Origin: Cysteiniphilum sp. JM-1
GTDB taxonomy: Bacteria; Pseudomonadota; Gammaproteobacteria; Francisellales; Francisellaceae
NCBI RefSeq assembly: GCF_008711525.1
Contig: NZ_VXKS01000018.1
Span: 1-53,092 of the forward strand
Direction of reading: 5' to 3'
DNA length: 53,092 bases
Made by a program: the position numbers and the translations under genes. Position 1 is the first letter of the stretch. Each line of letters starts with the position of its first letter. The notes beneath the pieces are model-generated. The model did no database searches and was not told the DNA's origin. It saw only the letters and a program-made list of their open reading frames with translations. Of this stretch, positions 8,818 to 17,204 are shown in pieces.

Positions 8818-9314
8818 AATTTTACTGCCTTACTCATAATCTGTGACTTATTAACCAGTCCATAGTAGCGACTATCGAATGAATGAGGATTTGCAACACC
8901 TTGCATAAAGTAGTTATCTTTAGGTATTTTTCCACAAAAATCAAATACCGGCAGTGTGTTTCCTTTACCATCTGTTTGATAGATTTTGCCAATCCACTGT
9001 TCATTAATATAGACATTTTGTGCTTTTGTGCATAAGAAATCCCCTGGAACGCCCTCTATTTTCTTTAAAAGCGGAATATCCTTAGGCAACCATTCTCTTG
9101 CCAAAATATAATCTTCTGTTTGCGCATTAGGAGTAAACACCACATTGTCGCCTTTGTGATAGCCTGATACCGGATAGGTAAAATACCAACCCTCGGGCAT
9201 GCTTGGCGTCAATTGTTGAATAAACCCAATATGTAAGGCTTTTAGCAGCCACAATAAAGCATAAAATATCGCTAAAACAGCAAGAATCTTATATAAAAAT
9301 GTAAGCCTTGCCAC
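8814..9314 (-). CDS. traF: Conjugal transfer peptidase TraF (S26 family, pilin maturase)
   Basis: 166 residues with one N-terminal membrane segment (about 7-28). The catalytic Ser lies in TPSMPEGWY (S38), the catalytic Lys in LLKKIEGVPGD (K84/K85), and the third motif is HSFDSRYYG (D147). These match RP4 TraF, which trims the C-terminus of the TrbC pilin and closes it into a ring. Start is a GTG seven bases after trbL; no strong ribosome site. The presence of TraF supports a P-type system rather than a VirB-type one. Confidence 0.88.
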   Translation of the reverse strand: MARLTFLYKILAVLAIFYALLWLLKALHIGFIQQLTPSMPEGWYFTYPVSGYHKGDNVVFTPNAQTEDYILAREWLPKDIPLLKKIEGVPGDFLCTKAQNVYINEQWIGKIYQTDGKGNTLPVFDFCGKIPKDNYFMQGVANPHSFDSRYYGLVNKSQIMSKAVKL

Positions 9315-9321
9315 AGTGTTA

Positions 9322-10455
9322 TCAATCTTCTTTTATTTTGCGAATGGTGCTATCAGAAATACTCTTATTAACATTGGAGGCATCAGAAACCTTATCTTGT
9401 TTCTTACCAGCCATGGCACCACCTTGCACCGTTGTTGAGACATTGACATTCGTACTTCCTCCACCTACTGAGCCTCCGCCAGTAACAACTGTGGCACCTG
9501 ATTGGACGGATCCACCCATTGCCGTACTCGATCCGGCAACACCATGCATCGAAGAAGCCGCTCCAACCGATGAGACGGATACGGAAGTTGATTGCGCAGG
9601 CTGATTAACCACAACATGCGCCGCTGCAGGGGATGACATATTCTGGAAGATATTACCACCTGGCTTACCAACGGCTTTAGCAAGATAATTTGGCAAGGTA
9701 TAAATCAAAATTAACAAAATAAAGGAGGTAAAGAATAATGCCAATGGTTTTTCAAGACTTGTTGAATCGCTAATCGCTGTTATTTTTAAGCTTTGGAATA
9801 ACGTAAATGCCACACCCAGAATAAATATCACAGCAAGTAGTCTTACACCTGCTCTTAATAAGTGTTGTATTGACTTATAAAATAAATCCTGTATTGGCTT
9901 AAATACACCAAGCGGCACAACAATAAGCGACAACACTGCCACAAAATAAAATAGTACGACTGAAATAATAATCTGCGCACCAATGGCAGCAAAGATAAGT
10001 AAAAGCCCCATGCCCAACACCAGATAAAGCATGGACAGTCCCATGTTAAATGTCCCATATTGCACAGAAATCTTAAGCATCGACACGCCCGCTTTAAAAC
10101 CGATCCCCCACAGTTTTCCTGGACTATATAGCAAGGCTTGGGATTTCTCAGGTGCCACTATGTAACCAACCTTTATAAAGGTTGCCAAGATCATCTGCAG
10201 CAGTTCAGGGAAATATTTGACGATGGTAAAAAACAAGCCAATTTTAATAATCTTAACAATAAGATTACCAACACCTTCATCTTGTTTAATAATCCAAACA
10301 AGTCCAAAGATCACAAGCTCAAGACTGGCAACAATTGCCAAAAGCGCTAATGCAGAACCTTGCAATGCACTAAATTTCGCATTGATTTGCTCGATAAAGC
10401 CAAACTGGATTTTATCAAGTAGCTGTGTTCCTAACACACTGGTTACATCTGCCAT
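9322..10455 (-). CDS. trbL: T4SS inner-membrane protein TrbL/VirB6
   Basis: 377 residues with five to six long hydrophobic stretches between about residues 35 and 260, including the P-type TrbL blocks LLIFAAIGAQIIISVVLFYF and VVPLGVFKP. The C-terminal 110 residues are low-complexity (Gly/Ser/Val) and probably disordered in the cytoplasm, as in other TrbL proteins. TrbL is the polytopic channel component that touches the substrate. It follows the small Asn-rich gene by eight bases. Confidence 0.88.
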   Translation of the reverse strand: MADVTSVLGTQLLDKIQFGFIEQINAKFSALQGSALALLAIVASLELVIFGLVWIIKQDEGVGNLIVKIIKIGLFFTIVKYFPELLQMILATFIKVGYIVAPEKSQALLYSPGKLWGIGFKAGVSMLKISVQYGTFNMGLSMLYLVLGMGLLLIFAAIGAQIIISVVLFYFVAVLSLIVVPLGVFKPIQDLFYKSIQHLLRAGVRLLAVIFILGVAFTLFQSLKITAISDSTSLEKPLALFFTSFILLILIYTLPNYLAKAVGKPGGNIFQNMSSPAAAHVVVNQPAQSTSVSVSSVGAASSMHGVAGSSTAMGGSVQSGATVVTGGGSVGGGSTNVNVSTTVQGGAMAGKKQDKVSDASNVNKSISDSTIRKIKED

Positions 10456-10462
10456 ATCTTAC

Positions 10463-10846
10463 CTATTGGTTACCTTGGGCGTCATTGCCTAAAATTTTTG
10501 CAAATGGATTCTCAACTGGTCCGCCACTGCCATCACCACCTTCAAACTGGTCTGCCGTTGGGTTTTGCCCAACATCAGCAAAGAAATCTTGTTTTGATTG
10601 CCCATCATCTTGCAACAGCTTATCAAATACTTTAAGCCCTTTAGATGTTTTTTTATTCATTTCTTGCAGTAACTGCTGATTCCCTTGATTACTACTACTT
10701 GTACTATTATTTGTCGTATTATTATTGGTGTCATTATTTGAGCTATAGGGATTGTTGTAATTATTATTACTATCCGACGATCTATCATCAGCTATTACCT
10801 GAGCACACAAGCCAAGCAACATCAACACAATACATAATAAACGCAT
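10463..10846 (-). CDS. Small Asn/Ser-rich exported protein of the T4SS operon
   Basis: 127 residues; I do not recognise a family. A clear signal peptide (MRLLCIVLMLLGLCAQVIA, cut before DDR) is followed by about 40 residues made almost only of Asn, Ser, Thr and Tyr, then a short helical, Lys/Gln/Asp-rich segment (QQLLQEMNKKTSKGLKVFDK) and a Gly/Asp-rich tail. Its ATG shares one base with the stop of trbI (TAATG), so it is coupled to the secretion genes. By position it could stand in for trbJ/trbK, but it is far too short for TrbJ and shows no lipobox. Periplasmic location is inferred. Confidence 0.75.
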   Translation of the reverse strand: MRLLCIVLMLLGLCAQVIADDRSSDSNNNYNNPYSSNNDTNNNTTNNSTSSSNQGNQQLLQEMNKKTSKGLKVFDKLLQDDGQSKQDFFADVGQNPTADQFEGGDGSGGPVENPFAKILGNDAQGNQ

Positions 10847-12096
10847 TATTCACTCTGCCCGTATGGTGGTAAATAAGTATCTTTAGTGACTAATACTGAG
10901 AACTCTTTACCGGAGTTAATGGTAATTGTTGGTTTCAAATTCATCGCACGATCGGTAATCTTACCACCCACTTGTGATGCTGTTTGTCCTAAACTTTGCA
11001 AGACAGAGTTTTGCGCAACATTGCCGTAGTTTGCAGTACAGTTACCATTAGCATCACAGACTGTGGCATTAGATTGTGTTGCAACTTGCGCTGCCACCGC
11101 AGGCACATTAAAGACTGTGGATAAGGCTGCAGCACCAATCAACTGACCCCAGTGATTATTAACTTCATCTGTCAACCCTGAAACGCCTGAGTCATCCATA
11201 CCTTGCTGGTTTGGTAAGATAATGGATGTACCATCTGGGCGAATTAAACGAATAAACTTAACCTGCACACTGGTATCACCATAAACCGTACTTGAATTAT
11301 ACTGCCCAATCAACGAGCTTCCTCTTGGAATTAACAGTACCGAACCTGTCAACGTATCATAAACATCTTTCGCAACACGCGCGACAATAGTCCCTGGCAG
11401 ATCCGATACAATTTTCGTCTGCAAAATGGCAGGAATGGAATTGCCAGCCATAATTACATTATCTGAAATCGGCTTTTGAATGGTGTTTTCATTGGTAATG
11501 TCTTTTGCCGTTAAACCACCTTTCATAAAGTTTTCACGTTGCTCTTCAGGTGTTTTGGCCGCTTGCTGTCCATCTTGCTTGGCTTTATCTTTATCCTGTC
11601 CATCTTGAGGAATTGGACGTGGCGCACCACCACCAAAGAAAATTGGCGCATTCATTGCCTCGCGATCCATAGGTGAGTAACTTGGTTCTGCTGGCTTTTG
11701 CACAGATCTTGGCTGATTTTTCAAACTATTAATTTGTGTTTGCAACTCTTGTAGTTGCGAGCGCTGTTGATTAATCATGCGCTGTAGTTCTGGGTTTTCT
11801 TGTTGCACGACTTTGACAGGCTGATCCATCCCTAAACGCTTACGAATCGCTTGTGCATCTTTATAACTGGATAACTCATCAGAGACTTTGAGGCTTGCTC
11901 CTGAAGCGTTGGCGCTAAGATCAGAACTATTCATGCCAGTCGAGCTTTTCTTTGGTGCATTAATCGAAAAAATAAATGCCACAATAATAATTAAAAGCAA
12001 CCCGCCACCAACAATAGTGATTAACTTTTTGTTTAGCTCTGATGATTTTGGCGGTGACGCCCTTAATCCCAGTTTATCTTGTTCTTTCTTAGCCAT
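10846..12096 (-). CDS. trbI: T4SS protein TrbI/VirB10
   Basis: 416 residues. Short cytoplasmic N-terminus, one transmembrane helix (about 25-45), a Pro/Gln-rich periplasmic linker with a coiled-coil (LQRMINQQRSQLQELQ), and the VirB10 C-terminal beta-barrel domain with LLIPRGSSLIGQY, VKFIRLIRPDGTSI and the region that inserts into the outer membrane. VirB10 spans both membranes and links the ATPases to the outer core complex. It starts 18 bases after trbG and ends overlapping the next gene by one base. Confidence 0.93.
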   Translation of the reverse strand: MAKKEQDKLGLRASPPKSSELNKKLITIVGGGLLLIIIVAFIFSINAPKKSSTGMNSSDLSANASGASLKVSDELSSYKDAQAIRKRLGMDQPVKVVQQENPELQRMINQQRSQLQELQTQINSLKNQPRSVQKPAEPSYSPMDREAMNAPIFFGGGAPRPIPQDGQDKDKAKQDGQQAAKTPEEQRENFMKGGLTAKDITNENTIQKPISDNVIMAGNSIPAILQTKIVSDLPGTIVARVAKDVYDTLTGSVLLIPRGSSLIGQYNSSTVYGDTSVQVKFIRLIRPDGTSIILPNQQGMDDSGVSGLTDEVNNHWGQLIGAAALSTVFNVPAVAAQVATQSNATVCDANGNCTANYGNVAQNSVLQSLGQTASQVGGKITDRAMNLKPTITINSGKEFSVLVTKDTYLPPYGQSE

Positions 12097-12114
12097 AATA
12101 ACCCTTGATTATGC

Positions 12115-13146
12115 TTACTTTTGTGAAATCTCAACAACTGTTTCACCTGACTGCTTAGTGCCTACTTTTAAATAGGCATTTTTAATAACCGTGTCAATCA
12201 CCATATAGTCACCCTTCATGCGCCAGTTAAAGTTTGCTGTGCCATATTCACCATCATTTGACTGAACAAATGGGACTGGCATGGAGGCATTACTGACCAC
12301 TACTTCATGTGGGAACTTGATAAAAGTCTGGTGTCCTGAGCTAAATATTTGCTCTGGATACCACTTTGGTGTCTCGCCTTTTAACATACTCCAAGTATAG
12401 TTGAAGCTCATGTTAGATAGACTTAAGTCAAGCCCTGCATTTTGTTGTGGCGGAGGCAATAATTTGCCATCACCATCGGAGGCATTCATGTCACCTAAGT
12501 TGCCACCATTAAACCCTTGCACCATCGCGCTTGGATATTGCCATTTAACCGATACCATTGCTTGATCTTGATCCACTGATTTTAAAATCAAATGATAGGT
12601 GCGTTTATTCGTTGTGATAATCATTGAGTTAGTTAGATCTGATTTTTGCGGCTTAATCAAAATATGCCAACGTAAGTCTTTACCTTCGCCACTATAGGTT
12701 GAAGCAATCTGCCAACGAAGCGTATCACCTGCAGCTTGCGATATAATTTTCTCACCCGGTTCAAACACCACATCAGTAATATTCAAAGGGGCGGTATAAA
12801 TCGTATACATCGCCCCTGGCATGTAGCTATAAGTCATCATCGCATTAAAGAAGTCACTTTGATCTGGAAATTGCTGCGCATCTTTATTTGCTTCAGCAAC
12901 TGCTGCTTCTTTAGTTAACACCGGCTTTTGCGCTGCTTTTTCAGCTTTACTATTTGGTACGGGACGTAATTGCCCTGGCATTGGTACTGGAATGTATTCG
13001 CGTACAACTTTAGTGCCTGCGGCATCTGCAGGTTTTGCTTGAACAAATTTACCTGAGTCAATGTCACCTTGATAACTATTTGTCGCACAGCCTGCCATTG
13101 CAATTGCAGTAAGTGGTAATAAACGGCTAATTTTATTTAATTTCAT
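12115..13146 (-). CDS. trbG: T4SS outer-membrane core protein TrbG/VirB9 with a lipobox
   Basis: 343 residues. The N-terminus ends in a lipobox (AIAMAGCATNS, Cys19), so the mature protein should be a lipoprotein. After a Pro/Ala-rich linker, the VirB9 core begins near residue 115 (GAMYTIYTAPLNITDVVFEPGE) and continues through LRWHILIKPQ and a C-terminal beta domain (FIKFPHEVVVSNASMPVPFV). No separate VirB7/TrbH lipoprotein gene is visible in the operon, so this protein may anchor the core complex itself. Overlaps the upstream trbF by four bases. Confidence 0.9.
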   Translation of the reverse strand: MKLNKISRLLPLTAIAMAGCATNSYQGDIDSGKFVQAKPADAAGTKVVREYIPVPMPGQLRPVPNSKAEKAAQKPVLTKEAAVAEANKDAQQFPDQSDFFNAMMTYSYMPGAMYTIYTAPLNITDVVFEPGEKIISQAAGDTLRWQIASTYSGEGKDLRWHILIKPQKSDLTNSMIITTNKRTYHLILKSVDQDQAMVSVKWQYPSAMVQGFNGGNLGDMNASDGDGKLLPPPQQNAGLDLSLSNMSFNYTWSMLKGETPKWYPEQIFSSGHQTFIKFPHEVVVSNASMPVPFVQSNDGEYGTANFNWRMKGDYMVIDTVIKNAYLKVGTKQSGETVVEISQK

Positions 13147-13826
13147 TGACTTGATCCTTTTTCGCTAAATGAGAAGAAACCTATTTTTAAACCCAGTGGG
13201 TTAATGACCATTTGATTTAATGTCTTAGGCGGGAAGCTTGGTGAGAAAGTGAATATGCCACTATATGTTTTCACACTCTCGACACCGCCATCTTTATTGT
13301 ATGTCGTTGACTGGAAGGTCACCTCAAAGCTATTATTGCTCGCCTCATTGGCATTGGTTACCACCGTCGTAATTGTTTTATCACCAACAAGCTTTAATGG
13401 GTTAATCGCTTGATAAACCTGCTTTAATTGGTCTTCTGCGCGACCTGATACCGCAAGTAATGCTGACTGCCACTGACGATTAAGAACGACTGGATCCAAA
13501 GGAATCTCAGTAATATTTTTAATAAAATCACTGACAAATGCAATTTTTTGCGCGACCGTCGGCGTATAGCTCTGTGATGCAGTTTGCACGTTTACTACAC
13601 TTTCCTGCGGCTTAACCTCAGCAACATAAACGTACATTTGCTGGCGGTTCGCTTCAATAATAATCGCAAGCAATAATAAGATACAAACGATCAAAATAGC
13701 AATTGCTGCCATCATCCAATTGCGCGCTTGTTTTTTAGCACTACCAATGCGTAGCTCCCATTCTTCATAGGCCTTTTGATAGTCTGTTTTCTGCACTTTC
13801 TGCGCTTTTTGCATTTCTTTTTCCAT
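13143..13826 (-). CDS. trbF: T4SS protein TrbF/VirB8
   Basis: 227 residues. Cytoplasmic N-terminus with the TrbF-type block YQKAYEEWELRIGSAKKQARNW, one transmembrane helix (about 38-60) and a periplasmic NTF2-like domain ending in VINPLGLKIGFFSF, the C-terminal signature of TrbF. VirB8-type proteins dimerise in the periplasm and help assemble the inner-membrane complex. The neighbouring upstream gene encodes a second protein of the same fold. Confidence 0.9.
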   Translation of the reverse strand: MEKEMQKAQKVQKTDYQKAYEEWELRIGSAKKQARNWMMAAIAILIVCILLLLAIIIEANRQQMYVYVAEVKPQESVVNVQTASQSYTPTVAQKIAFVSDFIKNITEIPLDPVVLNRQWQSALLAVSGRAEDQLKQVYQAINPLKLVGDKTITTVVTNANEASNNSFEVTFQSTTYNKDGGVESVKTYSGIFTFSPSFPPKTLNQMVINPLGLKIGFFSFSEKGSSQ

Positions 13827-14450
13827 CTACAATAACCTTTCAATTGCTAGATTTTGAATATAGATTCCTAAAGGATTAATTTTCACTTGCTCTTTCGTTG
13901 TCAACGGTTGATGCCCAAACTGTCCAGAAACAACTAGTATTGCCGTACCTTTTTTATCAACCAACTCACCGCTAAAATTTAAATCATTCATCGTAAATTT
14001 ATCAAATGTTGCTGCTGTGAGCTCATTCTGTGAGATTCCAGCAACACCTTGCTTTAATGCAAGCTGTGAGGCTTCATCTAGGAAATTGTTATAAATACCA
14101 CCTGATTGATCACTTATTAAGAGTGACTTAACAAACCCCTCTAACACTGTTTGACTCACAGTATAATTAGGACTCAACAACTCCGGCGGGGATTTTAAAA
14201 AACCTTTACTCGTGACCTGCTCTACCAATATTCTATAAGGGATTGAGTTTAAGTAACCCACTAAAATCAGTGATAAAAAAAAGCTTAATCCCGCACCACT
14301 AAAAAAGACAACACGCCAAATATATGCCTTATGAATCAGCTGCCCAATCGGTTTGTCAAACAACTGATTTTGCTTTTGAAAGGGTGTAACCACTTCCGTT
14401 TGACGATAAGACTGAACTTCTTTACCAAAAGGGAATCCGCTAGGTTGCAT
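13827..14450 (-). CDS. Second VirB8/TrbF-like protein
   Basis: 207 residues. Same layout as the TrbF protein encoded next to it: about 40 cytoplasmic residues, one transmembrane helix (about 45-67) and a periplasmic domain that ends KINPLGIYIQNLAIERLL, matching the closing INPLG motif of TrbF. It sits where virB5/trbJ usually lies, but VirB5 proteins have a cleaved signal peptide and are helical, which does not fit. I therefore call it a VirB8-fold paralogue. It overlaps the end of trbE by 11 bases and abuts trbF, so the two would be made together and could form heterodimers. Confidence 0.7.
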   Translation of the reverse strand: MQPSGFPFGKEVQSYRQTEVVTPFQKQNQLFDKPIGQLIHKAYIWRVVFFSGAGLSFFLSLILVGYLNSIPYRILVEQVTSKGFLKSPPELLSPNYTVSQTVLEGFVKSLLISDQSGGIYNNFLDEASQLALKQGVAGISQNELTAATFDKFTMNDLNFSGELVDKKGTAILVVSGQFGHQPLTTKEQVKINPLGIYIQNLAIERLL

Positions 14451-16887
14451 CTACGTCCCCCTTATAGTGTTCTTTGACAATGTCATATGCCCAATCAAGC
14501 CCTCTGCCATGCAAATAGCTTTTCAAGAAATAATCATAACCCTTATGCTGTGCCAGAATCTCTCTAATGTGCTTACGATCTTCTGGACGACTCACTGCAC
14601 AAAAAGCCAGAGCTATGGGCCCTAAACCTAGATCAAATAAGCAATTACCTTTATGTGACTGGAAATAATACTGCCGCTTTGGCATCGCGTGCGCTAAAAT
14701 TTGCACTTGTCTTAAATTAAGTCCAAGTGACTCATAGCCTTGCGAAACCGCAGGTTCCATTGCACGATCATTTGGTAAGAAAATACGTGATGGACAGGAC
14801 TCATTCAGCGCTGATACCAAGGGTGATTTCACCGCATCATCGACTGATTGTGTTGCAAAAATCACTGACACATTAAGCTTTCTTAATGTCTTTAACCATT
14901 CTTTAATTTTTGAGGCAAAAATTGGATGATCTAAAAATAGCCACGCCTCATCAAGGATCATTAAACTAGGTCGACCATCAAAACGCTTCTCAAGAATATG
15001 GAAAATATAAGCTAGCACAGGGGCGATAATATTTGGCATTGCCATCAAGCGCTCCATCTCAAAACACTGCCAATTAGCATCACTGAAGTGCTCTTCATCG
15101 CAATCAAGTATCTCACCATATGGACCACCCAACACATAGGAATCAAGTGCCATTCTTAACGCTCTATCCTGCACAAAAGAACGAAGACCTGTCAGTGTAC
15201 GCTGTTCTTTTGGCACCTCAGATAAGTTCATCAAAGCAAGCCAAACGGTTTCTTTAACCTCAGGTGTAATTTCCACCTTTTCATTTTCTAAAAGCCCAAG
15301 CACCCAATCATGTGCCCAAACTCGCTCAGTAGTTTCATCAATCTCAGCTAATGGCTGAAATACCAAACCACCTTTACCGACATCGCCAACTTCATAGAAA
15401 TGACCTTTGACCCCTTGCGTTAACGCAAAGAAACTGCCACCTTTATCAAAAATAAACACTTGCGCGTTATCATAACGCAAAAATTGCGCTGCCATTACGT
15501 TTAACAATACGGATTTACCAGCACCAGTTGGTCCTAAAATCATTTGATGCCCAACGTCACCAATATGATTAGATAATCTAAATGGCGTATTACCGGCTGT
15601 ACGCGCATACAATAAAGGTGGAGCCTGCAAATGGGCATTAATCTCAGGTCCTGCCCACACTGCTGAAAATGGCAATAAATGCGCCAAGTTTAAACTATGC
15701 ATCAATGGCGTACGCACATTGGCATTCGCTTGCCCTGGAATAGATGATAACCATGCTTCAACTGAGTTAATCGTCTCTGACACAGTGACAAAACCAAGAC
15801 CGTTGACAACACGTTCTACTTCACGCTGCTTCTCATACACTTTATCTTTATCGGTATCCCATACGGTCACTGTTGCCGTGTAGTAACCAAATGACACTAA
15901 GTCATCAGAAAGCTCAGATAGCGCCTCATCGGCATCATTGGATTTTTGTACAGCAGCACTATCGACCATCGCACTTTCGCTTTTTGACATCACTTCTTTT
16001 AAAATTGTCAATCCGCCTTTGCGCTTTGCAAACCATTGACGCTTATAGCTTTTAAGCACTTTTTCGGCATCGGTTTTATCCAATGGCAAAAATCGTGTCA
16101 CCCAACGGTATTGTAAAGGTAAATGATTTAAGCCATCTAAAATCGCAGGCACTGATGTTGTTGGAAACCCTAAAATAGAAATCGTTTTTAGATAATACTT
16201 ACCCAACTTTGGCTCAAGTCCACCAAGAAGCGGGGTATCAGCTAACACCCCATCTAAATAGCTTGGATTATCCGGTACATTGACTTTATGTGCGCGCTCT
16301 GAAACGCAATTATGTAAGTAACTTAATGTCTCTTCATCACTTAGCTCAGCAATTTCATACATGTAATCCTGCATGATGTCATACAGTTGATTAACCGTTG
16401 CTGAGAAATAGTTCATAAGCTTCTTATAACCGGCATCATGCTCATCATCACTCTTCCTCTCTTTAACAAAAAGACCTGAAAGCTTAGAAACCGATTCTTT
16501 TTGCGGCAAATATTGAAAGGTTAAAAAATATTCACTCTCATAGTTCTCGCCTTTGCGTTCAAAAAGATCCTTGCGCTCAACATCGATTAACCAACTCACT
16601 GGATCAGGGAAATAGTTCTCTGAAGGGTAGCTCATTGCTGCTTTGCGGCGCGCCTCAACATATAGCGCCCAACCAGAGCCTAAGCGCTTTAAGGTATTAT
16701 TAAGTCGCGCGGTAATGGATACCAATTGTGACTGCGTTGAAGATTCAAGATCGGGTCCTCTAAACGCAAATGTTTTTTGAAACGAACCATCTTTATTCAA
16801 TATCACGCCTTTATCGACAAGCACAGCCCAAGGCAATAAATCACTTATTCTGTCAGGCTTCTTTCTATACTCTGCGATATTGAACAT
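14440..16887 (-). CDS. trbE: T4SS ATPase TrbE/VirB4
   Basis: 815 residues. The N-terminus (LNKDGSFQKTFAFRGPDLES and LNNTLKRLGSGWALYVEARR) is the CagE/TrbE domain. The C-terminal ATPase has Walker A GPTGAGKSVLLN and Walker B LMILDEAWLFLD, followed by SVIFATQSVDDA. VirB4 powers pilus assembly and substrate transfer. Sequence style is clearly that of the P-type TrbE subfamily. It begins five bases after trbD. Confidence 0.95.
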   Translation of the reverse strand: MFNIAEYRKKPDRISDLLPWAVLVDKGVILNKDGSFQKTFAFRGPDLESSTQSQLVSITARLNNTLKRLGSGWALYVEARRKAAMSYPSENYFPDPVSWLIDVERKDLFERKGENYESEYFLTFQYLPQKESVSKLSGLFVKERKSDDEHDAGYKKLMNYFSATVNQLYDIMQDYMYEIAELSDEETLSYLHNCVSERAHKVNVPDNPSYLDGVLADTPLLGGLEPKLGKYYLKTISILGFPTTSVPAILDGLNHLPLQYRWVTRFLPLDKTDAEKVLKSYKRQWFAKRKGGLTILKEVMSKSESAMVDSAAVQKSNDADEALSELSDDLVSFGYYTATVTVWDTDKDKVYEKQREVERVVNGLGFVTVSETINSVEAWLSSIPGQANANVRTPLMHSLNLAHLLPFSAVWAGPEINAHLQAPPLLYARTAGNTPFRLSNHIGDVGHQMILGPTGAGKSVLLNVMAAQFLRYDNAQVFIFDKGGSFFALTQGVKGHFYEVGDVGKGGLVFQPLAEIDETTERVWAHDWVLGLLENEKVEITPEVKETVWLALMNLSEVPKEQRTLTGLRSFVQDRALRMALDSYVLGGPYGEILDCDEEHFSDANWQCFEMERLMAMPNIIAPVLAYIFHILEKRFDGRPSLMILDEAWLFLDHPIFASKIKEWLKTLRKLNVSVIFATQSVDDAVKSPLVSALNESCPSRIFLPNDRAMEPAVSQGYESLGLNLRQVQILAHAMPKRQYYFQSHKGNCLFDLGLGPIALAFCAVSRPEDRKHIREILAQHKGYDYFLKSYLHGRGLDWAYDIVKEHYKGDVDAT

Positions 16888-16892
16888 ATTAG

Positions 16893-17147
16893 CTATACAC
16901 CATAATAATTTCGTTGTTTAACATGACGCACCATGACTTGGAAAAACTGCGGATCTTTCTTGGTCATCAATACGGCAACAGTATGCATAATAATAAAGAT
17001 AGGAATGCCATACCAAGATTGCATACCAAGAACAATAGCCGCTCCCAAAGTACCATTTAAAATAAAAAACTGTCTGGGCACACCTGCCGTTAAAAGCGGT
17101 GTTGTTAATGAGTTGTGTATCTTGATCACAAATCCAGGCACTGCCAT
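16893..17147 (-). CDS. trbD: T4SS protein TrbD/VirB3
   Basis: 84 residues with two hydrophobic segments (about 28-45 and 48-62), the standard size and topology of VirB3/TrbD, starting VIKIHNSLTTPLLTAGVPRQFF. VirB3 works with VirB4 at the inner membrane. Start ATG at 17147 is preceded by AAAGGA nine bases upstream. An overlapping frame from 17157 uses the same ribosome site but has no family resemblance. Confidence 0.88.
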   Translation of the reverse strand: MAVPGFVIKIHNSLTTPLLTAGVPRQFFILNGTLGAAIVLGMQSWYGIPIFIIMHTVAVLMTKKDPQFFQVMVRHVKQRNYYGV

Positions 17148-17204
17148 TGTTACGCATCCTTTTTTTAGTTGTTGAATTTTGTATTTTTTAGCTATTAAAA
17201 AATA

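Noticed and set aside
13827-14450. VirB5/TrbJ minor pilin
   Set aside because: The protein keeps a transmembrane anchor after a cytoplasmic segment and ends with the TrbF-type INPLG motif, unlike secreted helical VirB5.
16918-17157. Overlapping 79-codon frame starting ten bases before trbD
   Set aside because: It shares the ribosome site but has no membrane segments or family resemblance; trbD in the other frame is a clear VirB3.
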